Shown in pieces: positions 22,505 to 32,186 of a stretch of 64,000 bases of DNA (the first letter of the stretch is position 1; each line of letters starts with the position of its first letter). The stretch is from Zasmidium citrigriseum (lineage: Eukaryota; Ascomycota; Dothideomycetes; Mycosphaerellales; Mycosphaerellaceae): contig NHNW01000073.1 in NCBI GenBank assembly GCA_002786025.1, forward strand, positions 186,001 to 250,000. The letters are read 5' to 3'. The position numbers and the translations under genes are program-made. A model generated the notes under the pieces. That model was not told where the DNA came from and did not search any database. It saw only the letters and a program-made list of their open reading frames with translations.

Positions 22505-25500
22505 TCACTCTCCACCATCCTCTCCACCATTTCCCTCCCTCTCAACCTCCTCCCTCAACGCACTCCCCTCCCTCTCCCTCCCCGCACTAAGCGGCGGCGT
22601 GACCAAATCAAAACCCCTACCCTCACTCCCCACACTCGGCGTAGCCGGCGTGCCGGGCTCAAGACTCAACTGCACCTTAATCGACAAAATCCACTCATGC
22701 TGCAACAACTCCGCCGCACTCGCGCGTTTCGCCGGATCCCTCTCAAAACACCTCCCCAGAAAATCCAGCCCGACATCAGACAATTGTTCAGAGTTCGGGA
22801 TTTGCGGCGAATTGCCATTGGCGATATTGTACATGATGGCGAAATCATTATCCATATTCGCCCAGGGCCGGGACCCCGTGGCCATTTCCGAGATGACGCA
22901 TCCGAGAGACCAAATATCCGCGGCGCCGAGACGGGCGTGCGGGTGTTTGCCGCCTTTGATGACTTCGGGGGACATGTACATCGGGGTTCCCTGGACGGAT
23001 TTCTGACGCCCGCGACCGTCAGGTCCATCGGCGACGACGGTCTTGCCTTGCTTGGCGATGACTTTGGCGGCGCCGAAATCGACGAATTTGATCACGCCGT
23101 TGTGGTCCAGGAGGATGTTTTCGGGTTTGATGTCGCGGTGCACGACGTTGGCTTCGTGGAGGTAGCCCAACCCTTCGAGCATTTGGAGGGCGTAGACTTG
23201 GATGACGGTTTCGTCTTCGATGCGGCCGTGTTCGAGGAGGCCGGCGAGGGAGCCGCCTGAGCAGTATTCCATGAAGATGTAGACCTTGTCGCGGTGGGGT
23301 TCGATGCCGTAGTATTGGACGATATTTGGGTGGTCGAGGACTTGCAGGACGCCCATTTCGTCGCGGATTTGGGAGACGATTGTTGGGATCATTTTCGGAT
23401 CCTGAAGGCGGATCTCTTTCACGGCCATCAGATGGCCGCTATCCAGGTTGATGGCGGCGTAGACGGATCCGAAGGTTCCTCCTCCCACGAACTGACCCTG
23501 CTGCCAGCGGAGATGGACGTTTCCGGCGGATGCAGACAAGTGTGTCAAGGCGCGATCGGCGTCGTTTGAGTCTTCCAGCACTCTTCCGAGAGCTTGCCGT
23601 TCTGCTTCGCGGTCCTTCCTGGCCTGGTCAAGCTTCTCTAATTCATCCAGCCACTGCATGCGAACTATCTTCGAGCTCTCTTCATCGTCTTTCAGCTTGC
23701 CCACGTCCAGTCTCAGCTTACCCACCATGGCGTCCATGCGCTGCTTCTCGGCCTGAGCGGCAACGCTTCCTCTGGCTCCCATGATGTCGAAGTGGCTGAT
23801 GAGCAGACTCATGCATCCGGCGACTTTGCTCCTCAAGATGGCATACTCTTCGTCCGTCATGGTCAAGATGCTCTGGCCCCGCGTCATGACCATTGCGAAC
23901 TCCAGTGCAACCACAGCCCACCTGAAAGTCTTCCGATCGGATGCGACACAGTCATCGCAGATGAATGATACCCAGTCGAGCGCCAATTTAGTGAGCTTGT
24001 GTTGGTTGTCGAGCCTGCGCTGTGCATCCATGTGAATAGCCGAACGTTGACCGAACTCCGTGGCGAAAGCAAAGCAAGTCTGGATGAGCTCTTGACTCTC
24101 TCCTTTCCGACCAGCCGCTTCCGTCTGCGAGCGTACTATCGCGACCGAGTCCATGATAGTGTTGGAAAGTTTGTGGGCAGTCTTTCTGATCTTCGCAAGT
24201 TCTTGGTTTACTCGAGGCAGGTTGGCACGCTGCTCGACCAAGACCGTCAATTCGAAGTTACCGACTGCGTTCTGGAAAGCCATGTTCGCGTTCGCCAGCC
24301 TTTGTAGACTGCCATCGGCCACAAGACGTAGTCTTCCAGTCTTCAAGTCCAGTGACTGTGGAGTCTTTAGCATCTCGTTGCCAACGGGGCCAAGTGAAAC
24401 ATCCATCCTTGGGCCTTCCCACAGGAGAGGATTCTCAGGCCGGAGAATTAGCACGTAGGGGTTGCTCGGATCTTCAGGACTGTCTTCGGCATGATAGCAT
24501 GTTCCCAGCATGCTCTGAATGTCCTTCGGTCGATCTCGAAGCGCCGGACTTGCAATAATGTACATCTTGCTTCCAATCCTGCTCTCCTCACCGGGAGTGG
24601 TAGGATTTGCTCCTGGCGTCTCGACAAGAAAATGCCCCGACATCTTCAACGTGTGGAGAAGATCCTCGTACAGCTCACTGTCAATATTGATGCTGTACTC
24701 TGTGGCATTTTCGAATCGTTGACTAAGGATCCTGCCGAAACGGAAGATCTTTCGCTGTCGGACACGGACTGAGTCAAGGATCGACTTGTAACGCTTGTCC
24801 ATTTCAGCGGTGCCTGCGACTTCATCCGGAGGTCGTTGAAGCTCCTTCTCGAAATGCGCTGCCAGGCGACCCATGGATTTGGAGGTCAAGCTGGAGAACT
24901 GCTCGGCCACCTCAACGTCACCTCCATCCAAGTACCGGCCCAGTTCATTCGAGAAGTCCCACTCTTGTTCCAGGATTTCGGCCTCCTTGAAAGTGTTCTT
25001 GTTTGCCATGAGCTTCCAGTTGAGCATCTTGAAGTAGAATTTGAGCGCATCCAGAATTACAGAATCGAAATTGTCGTCAATACACGGCGGGAGATCCCAT
25101 CCTGGCTCTGGTTGCGCAACGATGTTATATGCTTCCTTGATCTTCACCGCCAGCTGCAGCAGGATCTGGAATTGAAGAATCATCTGCTCGGCGGTCATGA
25201 CTCCTTGCTGAGAGGGATCCTTCATCTTCTTCGCATACGACAGTCGCATGCGAATGATTTCCTGGATAAGTCGGCTGGGGAAGTTGATCAAAGTCAGCAG
25301 TTCTTCGATGTATGGCGGCAGATGGCGATCAGCAAAGGCTTCAGCGTTTCCTATCAGCGTCGCCTTTGCCTTGTGGATGACCATGTTGACTCCATTCAGC
25401 AAGCTCTTTTCACCTTGCAACGACTTCAGGCCGTCCTCTTTCAAGATCCGATCAATGAAAGAGCTGTCGTCGAAGAGGTGGTTGTGCTGTTCGCCTTCAG

Positions 25501-26878
25501 GCTGCGTGCGTGGCTTCGTGAAGTCAAGTTCCATGTTGCCAACCCAAGCCTGTAGAATGCCCAGTTCGGTGTTGATCAGTTCGGTGGTGTTGTGCCATGC
25601 TATGACAGCATCGCAAGTCTCTTTGTATGCAGTGGACGCAGCACGAGGATGGGCAGCTTCAAACGCCTGTCGAGTCGGGTACAGGCCTTCTATCTTTTCG
25701 ATCTTCTTGACCACTTCCTGCACCTGCTCGAGAGGCGATTTGCCCGCTTCAGCCTCACCCTTGATCTCAAACGCAACGATGCCCTCGATCGCCTGCTTGA
25801 TCTTGGACCGACCATCTTCAATCAGACGCTTTTGTGCAGCAATTGATCTTCCGCACGTTTTAGCCCGTACTCCGATCCAGACCTCCGTCTTCAACGTGTT
25901 GTCTCCCTTCTCCTCCGGCCCGCCAATCAGTCGCTTCTTTTCCTGCTTCACGACATCGCCAGTCAAGACATTCGCCAACATAGCATGCCACTCCAACCTC
26001 TCGCGGTTCGCAGGAATCTTAAGCTCCTCCATCGATGGTTCGAGATCATCGCCATAATATAACAAGGTATCGGCTTCGGCAGGATCGTGATCGACATAGT
26101 TCGCATTCGTAGGAGAATCCTCGTCAGATTCTGAGCCAGAGCTATAGTCCAGAGAGGGAGTCCTCGGTTCGGTGTAAAAGTCGTCCTGCGGCGCATCTTG
26201 CCGTATTCTTTGAACGTAAGCCTTCTCTTGGGCTCTGTATTCAGCATTGGGATTCCTCCTGTTCCTGTGGGTGGAAGCGTTTCGTGGGCGTTGCGAGGTA
26301 TTTAAGGAGTACTGATGAGGTCGTCTCGCGGGCGCGTAGGCATTGCTGGGCTGGCGCGTATTCCCAGGTCGCGGCGTTCTCGTAGCTGGCATTGTCCCAT
26401 TCATAACAGCAGCACCAGGCGGCAAAGTCTCATACTGCGGTGTTGCAGCAAGGCTTGCCGGCCCAACAGAGCCCGTCCCTCTCGCTCTCGACGACACACT
26501 GCTGTTTGGGGTCCATCCATAGCTGCTCCAGTTGGTCAAAGGCGTCACCTCGTCCACTCCCCCATTCGGGCTGAAATGGCGCGAGCTGATGCCATCGCTG
26601 TCACTATACGCGCTGCTCTCCTGGCCCGGGCCATATTCCGCCTCGTTACTACTGCCGGTGCCGGAACTGTCAAAGGTCTGCAACTCGGGACGGCCCTCGG
26701 CGTGGATGTCCTCCATGATGGTCTCGTGCCGCGTGAGGGGGATGGCCGAGTCGGAGGCGTAGCGGACGTGGGCGCTGCGCAGGAGCGACGACGGCGGGAT
26801 CGTGAGCTGCGGATGGGGGTGGGCAAGCGGGTGTTGTTGAGGCGGCGGCGGTGGTGCTCCATTCGACGAGGGAGGCAT
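22505..26878 (-). CDS. SSK2: MAP kinase kinase kinase Ssk2/Ssk22 (HOG pathway)
   Basis: An intronless frame of 1457 residues from the ATG at 26878. The first 250 residues are disordered and Pro/Ser-rich. The middle (about 280-1090) is the long helical regulatory region of the Ssk2/Wis4 family. The kinase domain is at about 1126-1400: G-loop GGGTFGSVYA, AVKEI lysine, VVHRDIKPEN catalytic loop, DFGAAKV, then GTPMYMSPEVIKGG and WSLGCVISEMATGSRPWA. All key residues are present. Ssk2 receives the osmotic or oxidative signal from the phosphorelay regulator Ssk1 and phosphorylates the MAPKK Pbs2, which activates Hog1. A short Pro-rich tail follows the kinase domain. The length fits filamentous-fungal orthologues. 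Confidence 0.95.
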   Translation of the reverse strand: MPPSSNGAPPPPPQQHPLAHPHPQLTIPPSSLLRSAHVRYASDSAIPLTRHETIMEDIHAEGRPELQTFDSSGTGSSNEAEYGPGQESSAYSDSDGISSRHFSPNGGVDEVTPLTNWSSYGWTPNSSVSSRARGTGSVGPASLAATPQYETLPPGAAVMNGTMPATRTPRPGNTRQPSNAYAPARRPHQYSLNTSQRPRNASTHRNRRNPNAEYRAQEKAYVQRIRQDAPQDDFYTEPRTPSLDYSSGSESDEDSPTNANYVDHDPAEADTLLYYGDDLEPSMEELKIPANRERLEWHAMLANVLTGDVVKQEKKRLIGGPEEKGDNTLKTEVWIGVRAKTCGRSIAAQKRLIEDGRSKIKQAIEGIVAFEIKGEAEAGKSPLEQVQEVVKKIEKIEGLYPTRQAFEAAHPRAASTAYKETCDAVIAWHNTTELINTELGILQAWVGNMELDFTKPRTQPEGEQHNHLFDDSSFIDRILKEDGLKSLQGEKSLLNGVNMVIHKAKATLIGNAEAFADRHLPPYIEELLTLINFPSRLIQEIIRMRLSYAKKMKDPSQQGVMTAEQMILQFQILLQLAVKIKEAYNIVAQPEPGWDLPPCIDDNFDSVILDALKFYFKMLNWKLMANKNTFKEAEILEQEWDFSNELGRYLDGGDVEVAEQFSSLTSKSMGRLAAHFEKELQRPPDEVAGTAEMDKRYKSILDSVRVRQRKIFRFGRILSQRFENATEYSINIDSELYEDLLHTLKMSGHFLVETPGANPTTPGEESRIGSKMYIIASPALRDRPKDIQSMLGTCYHAEDSPEDPSNPYVLILRPENPLLWEGPRMDVSLGPVGNEMLKTPQSLDLKTGRLRLVADGSLQRLANANMAFQNAVGNFELTVLVEQRANLPRVNQELAKIRKTAHKLSNTIMDSVAIVRSQTEAAGRKGESQELIQTCFAFATEFGQRSAIHMDAQRRLDNQHKLTKLALDWVSFICDDCVASDRKTFRWAVVALEFAMVMTRGQSILTMTDEEYAILRSKVAGCMSLLISHFDIMGARGSVAAQAEKQRMDAMVGKLRLDVGKLKDDEESSKIVRMQWLDELEKLDQARKDREAERQALGRVLEDSNDADRALTHLSASAGNVHLRWQQGQFVGGGTFGSVYAAINLDSGHLMAVKEIRLQDPKMIPTIVSQIRDEMGVLQVLDHPNIVQYYGIEPHRDKVYIFMEYCSGGSLAGLLEHGRIEDETVIQVYALQMLEGLGYLHEANVVHRDIKPENILLDHNGVIKFVDFGAAKVIAKQGKTVVADGPDGRGRQKSVQGTPMYMSPEVIKGGKHPHARLGAADIWSLGCVISEMATGSRPWANMDNDFAIMYNIANGNSPQIPNSEQLSDVGLDFLGRCFERDPAKRASAAELLQHEWILSIKVQLSLEPGTPATPSVGSEGRGFDLVTPPLSAGREREGSALREEVEREGNGGEDGGE

Positions 26879-27715
26879 GGTGTCCCCGTGGCGCCGGCGT
26901 GGTAGCTCGCTGCGATCGGCGGATTAGGCTCGCGCTGGCGTTGATCGGCTCGTCACGATGATGATGCGAAGATGTGGCGGTGGCTGACGCGGCGAGTCGT
27001 GATCCCAGAACGAGCGGCGATATCGAAGAAACATAAAGATACAGTCAAAAATCAGGTTCGACAGGTTGATGGAGGAGGTCTTGTTCCTGCTTTGACGGGC
27101 CATCGCGATCCGGTTTCTATCCCTGTCGTCTGCACCTTCCCTGGCGCAGCTCCTCCCCAATTTCCACCAAGCGAGCTCACGTGTGTCCAACAACCGGCCC
27201 CTGCTCAACATTCACTTCACTTTTTTCATATGACAGCATCGAATGCTATACGTACAGACAGACTACTATCCGCCCGGGACAGCCATTGCTGGGGTATGCA
27301 CGCCGCATTCTCGGAGCGTCTCGGTCTGGCAGCAAGGCAGGCCACTTGCATTGGAGGGAAGATTCCCTTTTTTCATCTCTACTCCTCTGCCATCAAGCCT
27401 GGTCATCGAAGTACCGCACGAGATTACTCGGCTGACAAGATCGACCCGATGGAGACGCTGGTGATGGCAGTCAATGCGGTCAGAATGTGGAAATACAACC
27501 ACCTGGCTAACTCCAGCTCGGAAGCGGCACTTCGTCACGGACCCGAGCTATGCTTATGCTTATGAGCACCATGATCATGATGGCCATATATCGATCTGTT
27601 GACTTGAGCCACGAGCGGTCCTGACAAAATGCAGACTTCTGAGTTGAACAACTCCACCTGAATATTAGGAATTAAGCCACATTAACCAACACATCGATCT
27701 GAAGCTCCTTCAACA
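26879..27715. promoter_or_regulatory. Divergent promoter region SSK2 / NmrA-like gene
   Basis: About 840 bp between divergently transcribed genes, so both promoters must lie here. A plus-strand frame of about 200 codons crosses it but shows no domain, and it covers the expected SSK2 leader. Confidence 0.4.
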
Positions 27716-28738
27716 ATGTCTTCAAAGACGCGGCAGAGCACAATTGCCATAGTCGGTGCAACCGGCAATCAAGGCTCAGCAGTGGCGAAGACATTCCTAA
27801 GCCTTCCAGACTGGCACGTTCGATGCATGACACGATCGAAAGCTTCCAAGAAAGCAATGAAGCTAGCACAACTGGGAGCAGAGCTGGTCGAAGCCGATCT
27901 CTCGAACGAGTCATCCCTGTCGCAAGCATTCCAAGGAGCCGATGCTATATTCCTGAACACCGACTTCTGGGCACCATATGGCAACGCAGTCTCAGCTGGC
28001 AAGATCAGTCCAGAAGCAAGCAAGGCAGCTTACGAGCAAGAACTCCAATGGGGAAAGAATGCCGCCATAGCCGCCTCCAAGATTCCGACACTGTCACGCT
28101 TTGTCTACTCTGCACTCCCATCGATTGAGGCCGTCGCAGGAGACAAATATCCAAACGCCCTACATTGGGAGTCCAAGGCGGCAGTCGTAGACTATATCAA
28201 GGCAGAGCTTCCCGACCTGGCGGAAAAGATGTCTCTCATCTATATCGGAGCATATGCAAGCAATGCTTTCTTCCGACCCTGGCCATATCCAGAAACAGGA
28301 GCTTATGTGTCGAGACTCCCAGTGCCGAGAACAACGGTCTGTCCTATCATCAACCCATCGGGATCAGCCATGGGATCATTCGTCTGCGCATTGGTCGAAG
28401 ATGAGCCCGCTGGGACGAGCCTTCTGGCCGTGGAACAGACGATCTCGTTCGGAGAAGCTATCGCAGCTTGGTCGAGAGTCACAGGGAAAGAGTACAGCAT
28501 CATCGAGTCTAGCTTGGAGGATACTCACGTCACGACCAAGATACCGCTGGAAGTTCTCGAAGTACCTGCATATCTGACTGAGCATCACTTCATGGCCGGC
28601 GTTGAGGACTTCATCGTGCCATCGCAGTTGAAGCGTCATATTCCAACTCAAACGTACGAGCAGTATTTGCGGGGTCTGGATGAGGCTGAGCTTTTGGCCA
28701 CGTCGACGACCGATACGACCGATCAGTTTGTTAAATGA
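27716..28738 (+). CDS. NmrA-like NAD(P)-binding protein
   Basis: Intronless, 340 residues from the ATG at 27716. The N-terminal Rossmann signature is IAIVGATGNQGSAVAKTFL (GxxGxxG at about residues 14-20), followed by CMTRSKASKKAMKLAQLGAELVEADLSNESSL and ADAIFLNTDFWAPYG, typical of the NmrA/HSCARG branch of atypical short-chain dehydrogenases. Members lack the classical SDR Tyr-Lys pair and act as redox-sensing regulators or as isoflavone-reductase-like enzymes. Here LPSIEAVAGDKYPNALHWESK keeps a Lys in the usual substrate-proximal region. Which of the two roles applies cannot be told from sequence. Confidence 0.88.
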   Translation: MSSKTRQSTIAIVGATGNQGSAVAKTFLSLPDWHVRCMTRSKASKKAMKLAQLGAELVEADLSNESSLSQAFQGADAIFLNTDFWAPYGNAVSAGKISPEASKAAYEQELQWGKNAAIAASKIPTLSRFVYSALPSIEAVAGDKYPNALHWESKAAVVDYIKAELPDLAEKMSLIYIGAYASNAFFRPWPYPETGAYVSRLPVPRTTVCPIINPSGSAMGSFVCALVEDEPAGTSLLAVEQTISFGEAIAAWSRVTGKEYSIIESSLEDTHVTTKIPLEVLEVPAYLTEHHFMAGVEDFIVPSQLKRHIPTQTYEQYLRGLDEAELLATSTTDTTDQFVK

Positions 28739-29201
28739 GTTCTCGTTTACTCCTTCCAATACTTCCAAGCTTGGCCGGCATCGGTTCACCATAGATTTTG
28801 GCTTTTCGGATCTATGCCCTCAAACGCCGGCAGAGCAGAGCGGTCGGCTTCCGGGATCGGCTCTGCAGCCTTCTCCAACACCGCACAATCCTACCCTGCT
28901 CACCTAACGGTAGTCCGTGACACAGAACAACGCAGATTTCCTGGAATTAATACTGTGACACAGTCTAATTCCCTTTTGTGACGTCAAGCACACAGTCACA
29001 GTATCGAACTAAACTCTCAAGATCTTTGACGCCTCAAAAGGCTGTTCTTCAGCCAATCTCGAAGCGGTGTCGGACGGACTTAACTTGGAGTGGCTGTCTG
29101 CCCCTATAGCATCACTCCACACCAGCGTCTCTAGGAATAAATAACATCACAAACAGGGACAATGCTGCGACTTTCTCTACCCATCACCACTTTCTCCAAG
29201 C
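28739..29201 (+). promoter_or_regulatory. MFS-pump promoter with CRE and GTGACA-type repeats
   Basis: The 460 bp upstream of the MFS gene contain a perfect CRE palindrome TGACGTCA at 28979-28986, the target of Atf1/CREB-type bZIP factors. Around it lie GTGACACAG at 28917-28925, the inverted repeat ACTGTG-A-CACAGT at 28952-28964 and CACAGTCACAGT at 28991-29002. The clustering suggests a bound regulatory element. Identity of the factor is inference. Confidence 0.45.
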
Positions 29202-30845
29202 ATGTCGAACTCCTCCAGCGACCTCGAAAAAGCCGTCGACGAGAACCTACCCACGCCCTCCCCAGACCAAACCTCCTCCAACAGCGACGACCGCGCAAAA
29301 GATGACTCTCTCGAGAAGAACAACACCAAAGACCCCAACCTCATAACCTTCGATGGGCCCACCGACCCCTCCAACCCCAAAAACTGGCCCCTCCGCTCCA
29401 AATGGGCCGCCGTAGGCCTAACCTCTTGCTTCACCCTCATCTCCCCCATAGCCTCCTCCATGGTCGCGCCCGCCCTCAGCCAAATCAAATCCGACCTGCA
29501 CATCCCCAACGAGATCCTCTCCCAAATGGTCCTCTCCATCTTCCTCTTGGGCTACGCCGTCGGCCCCTTATTCCTGGGTCCTTTGAGCGAGATGTATGGC
29601 CGGGTGCCGGTGTTGCAGTTGGCGAATCTGGTGTTTTTGGTGTTTAATTTGGTGTGTGGGTTTGCGGGGAATACGGCGGAGATGCTCGTCTTCCGCTTCA
29701 TCTCTGGGCTGGGCGGCTCAGCGCCGCTCTCCATCGGCGGTGGTGTGCTTGCGGATTGTTTTGTTCCTGAGGAAAGAGGTCTTGCGGTCGCGATATACTC
29801 CCTCGGTCCTCTTATCGGACCAGCCCTAGGGCCTATTGCAGGAGGCTGGATCGCGGAAACGATCAGCTGGCGCTGGGTCTTCTGGATCATCTCCATGGCC
29901 GATGCGGCGATCCAAGTTCTGGGCCTCTTCTTCCTCCGCGAGACATATGGCCCTGTCCTCCTCGCCCGCAAAGCCGCACGTCTGCGGAAAGAAACCGGCA
30001 ACGAAGCCCTCTACGTCGAGAAGAAGGACTCACACCTCACACCTGCGAGGAGATGGAAACAGAACCTCTCCCGTCCCTTCATCCTCTTGTTCACGCAGCC
30101 TATAATCATCGCGATGGCGATCTACTCGGCTCTCATCTACGGCACGCTTTACCTCGTCGTCAGCACGTTCTCGAGTCTCTACACGGATGAATATGGCGAG
30201 AGCGTCGGGATCGCGGGTTTGCATTATATCGCCCAAGCCATCGGTCTCATTATCGGCGCCCAATCCACCGCCCGCTTCACGGATTGGGTCTACGCTCGTC
30301 TCAAAGAACGAAATAATGGCGTAGGGAAACCGGAGTTTCGTATCATCACGCTGATTCCGGGGGCGGTGCTAGTTCCTGTGGGGATATTCTGGTAAGTCAC
30401 ACCCTCATCTTCTCGATCTCTTGCTAATGAGGGAATGGAACAGGTACGGCTGGTCCGCCCAAGCTCACCTCTTCTGGATCATGCCGGATATCGGCGTGGC
30501 GATCTTCTCCGCCGCGACGATTATCTGTACGAAAGCTATTCAGACGTATATTCTTGATGCGTATACAAGGTATGCGGCGAGTGCGATGGCTGCTGTTACT
30601 ACGTTGAGGAGTTTGGCGGGGTTTGGGTTTCCGCTGTAAGTGTCCACGTCATTGGAGGAGGTTGGGGAATGAGGCTGACGAAGTGACTTAGGTTTGCGCC
30701 CTATATGTATCAGGCTCTCGGGTATGGATGGGGCAATTCGATACTTGCGTTTGTGGCGATTGTCATTGGACTTCCGGCGCCGCTGGTCTTTTGCAAGTAT
30801 GGGGAGCGGTTGAGGGGGATGTCGAGGTTTGCGGCGGGGGATTGA
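29202..30845 (+). CDS. MFS multidrug transporter, DHA1 type
   Basis: Three exons, 29202-30391, 30444-30635 and 30692-30845 (introns 52 and 56 nt), give 511 residues. A charged N-terminal tail ends in the family marker FDGPTDPSNPKNWP. Hydrophobic segments then follow as expected for 12 helices. Motif A is GPLSEMYGRVPV in loop 2-3, and motif C-like LGPLIGPALGPIAGGW marks a proton-driven antiporter. It belongs to the fungal DHA1 group (Tpo/Flu/Qdr relatives) that exports drugs, polyamines or metabolites at the plasma membrane. The substrate is unknown. The clustered promoter repeats upstream fit inducible expression. Confidence 0.92.
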
Positions 30846-31132
30846 AGAGTACAGCTTTACGGATAGCATGAAACAGTCTTTAACGTTCGATGTATGATGA
30901 ATGTGTTTGTCGTACTGGGCTACGAAAATGTTCGAGCGAAGCAGAGGAAGTGACGAGAGGTACGCTTCATGTAATTGCCAAATGCCAGTCGTAACTGAAC
31001 ATCCTCACTCCTTCAAGTCCTTCCCTCAGCCAGAATCAAATGTCAACATCCTCAACTCCACAGATCACAATGTTTATGAAGTTCAAACTCGTACCCATAA
31101 TCGCACCACCCATACGCAAAAGAAAACGCACC

Positions 31133-31804
31133 ATGTCCAACCCACCCACCGCCACAGCCCCAATTTCAAGCACCCACATCCACACCCTCCGCCAAGCCTA
31201 CGCCCACCTCGCCACCTCCCCCCACCTCACCCTCCAAATCGCCCACAAACTCCTCTCCGACCCGGACCTCCCATCTTGGTACCGCATCGACGCGCTCATT
31301 CTCCTCGCCAAAACCTCCTCCAACGCCACCGAAGCCCGAAATGCGAGATTTGAGGCCGAGGACCTGTGGCATTTCAAATGGAAGTATGGATATCGGGATC
31401 CGGAGGGCGTTTTGCAGGGGGGACTTTTGGATGCGAGGAGGGCATTGGATGGGTTGTTTGAGAGGGAACGGGAAAGAGAAGTGCTGGATGGGGTGAGGAG
31501 GACGACGGCGAGTCGGGAGGATCAGGGGGTGCTTGGGGATTTGGCTGGGGTGGAGAGGAAGGACTCTGCGCAGGTTGGGAATAGTTGGAACGGAGGGGAG
31601 GGAAATGGTGAGGGGAGAGATCATGAGGATGAACGCACTGGCCAGCGACGAAAGCATCCATTGGTAGAAGTGGACCAGTCGTCGGAAGCGCAGAAGAGTG
31701 CGAGGGATTCCCAAGGGGCTGAGGCGAGGGAGGAGGAGATGGTGCGAGATGAAGACGTGGGGCCTAGAGACGAGGCTGTCGCAAGCCCTCAAGGGGAGAG
31801 GTAA
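31133..31804 (+). CDS. Hypothetical protein, about 223 residues
   Basis: The frame is open from an ATG at 31040. I prefer the ATG at 31133 because the stretch before it is composition-poor. Residues about 10-75 look structured (LRQAYAHLATSPHLTLQIAHKLL, LPSWYRIDALILLAKT, EDLWHFKWKYGYRDPEG). The second half is a charged, probably disordered Glu/Arg/Gly-rich tail. No family recognised. The stop TAA at 31802 overlaps a perfect donor GTAAGC (31801-31806), so the model may continue in another exon. Confidence 0.5.
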   Translation: MSNPPTATAPISSTHIHTLRQAYAHLATSPHLTLQIAHKLLSDPDLPSWYRIDALILLAKTSSNATEARNARFEAEDLWHFKWKYGYRDPEGVLQGGLLDARRALDGLFEREREREVLDGVRRTTASREDQGVLGDLAGVERKDSAQVGNSWNGGEGNGEGRDHEDERTGQRRKHPLVEVDQSSEAQKSARDSQGAEAREEEMVRDEDVGPRDEAVASPQGER

Positions 31805-32186
31805 GCTTTGCAAGACCTTTGTTTCTAGCATCACGCTTCTGAAGCTGACACAAGTCCCTCAAGCCATGAGCAACAATCCACACGTCGCGTTTCAATCGGA
31901 TCATTGCTCGGAGAGACAACTTCGCCACTAGAAGAGATTGATTGAATTGGACGAAGACACCCACTCACGGAAATAGCTTCAGACGCAGAAGCAAGTCGAA
32001 GCAAGAAGTTGGAAGCATCGATTGATCAAAAAGCGATTGCATTTCATATCCCGAACCCGCGGATCCCGCATTCTATAGACGTTACTTCATAAGACCCATT
32101 CCTTTCCATTCCAATTTCATTTCCTGCATGTGTTCAAAACGCCTCCCAATCCATACCTGCACAAAACTCCATATCTCATTAATCCA
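31805..32186. other. Intergenic region
   Basis: About 380 bp between convergent genes. It should contain both 3' ends. No distinct element seen. Confidence 0.3.

Noticed and set aside
26972..27565. Roughly 200-codon plus-strand frame
   Set aside because: Covers the SSK2 leader, no domain, no codon bias, no splice context.
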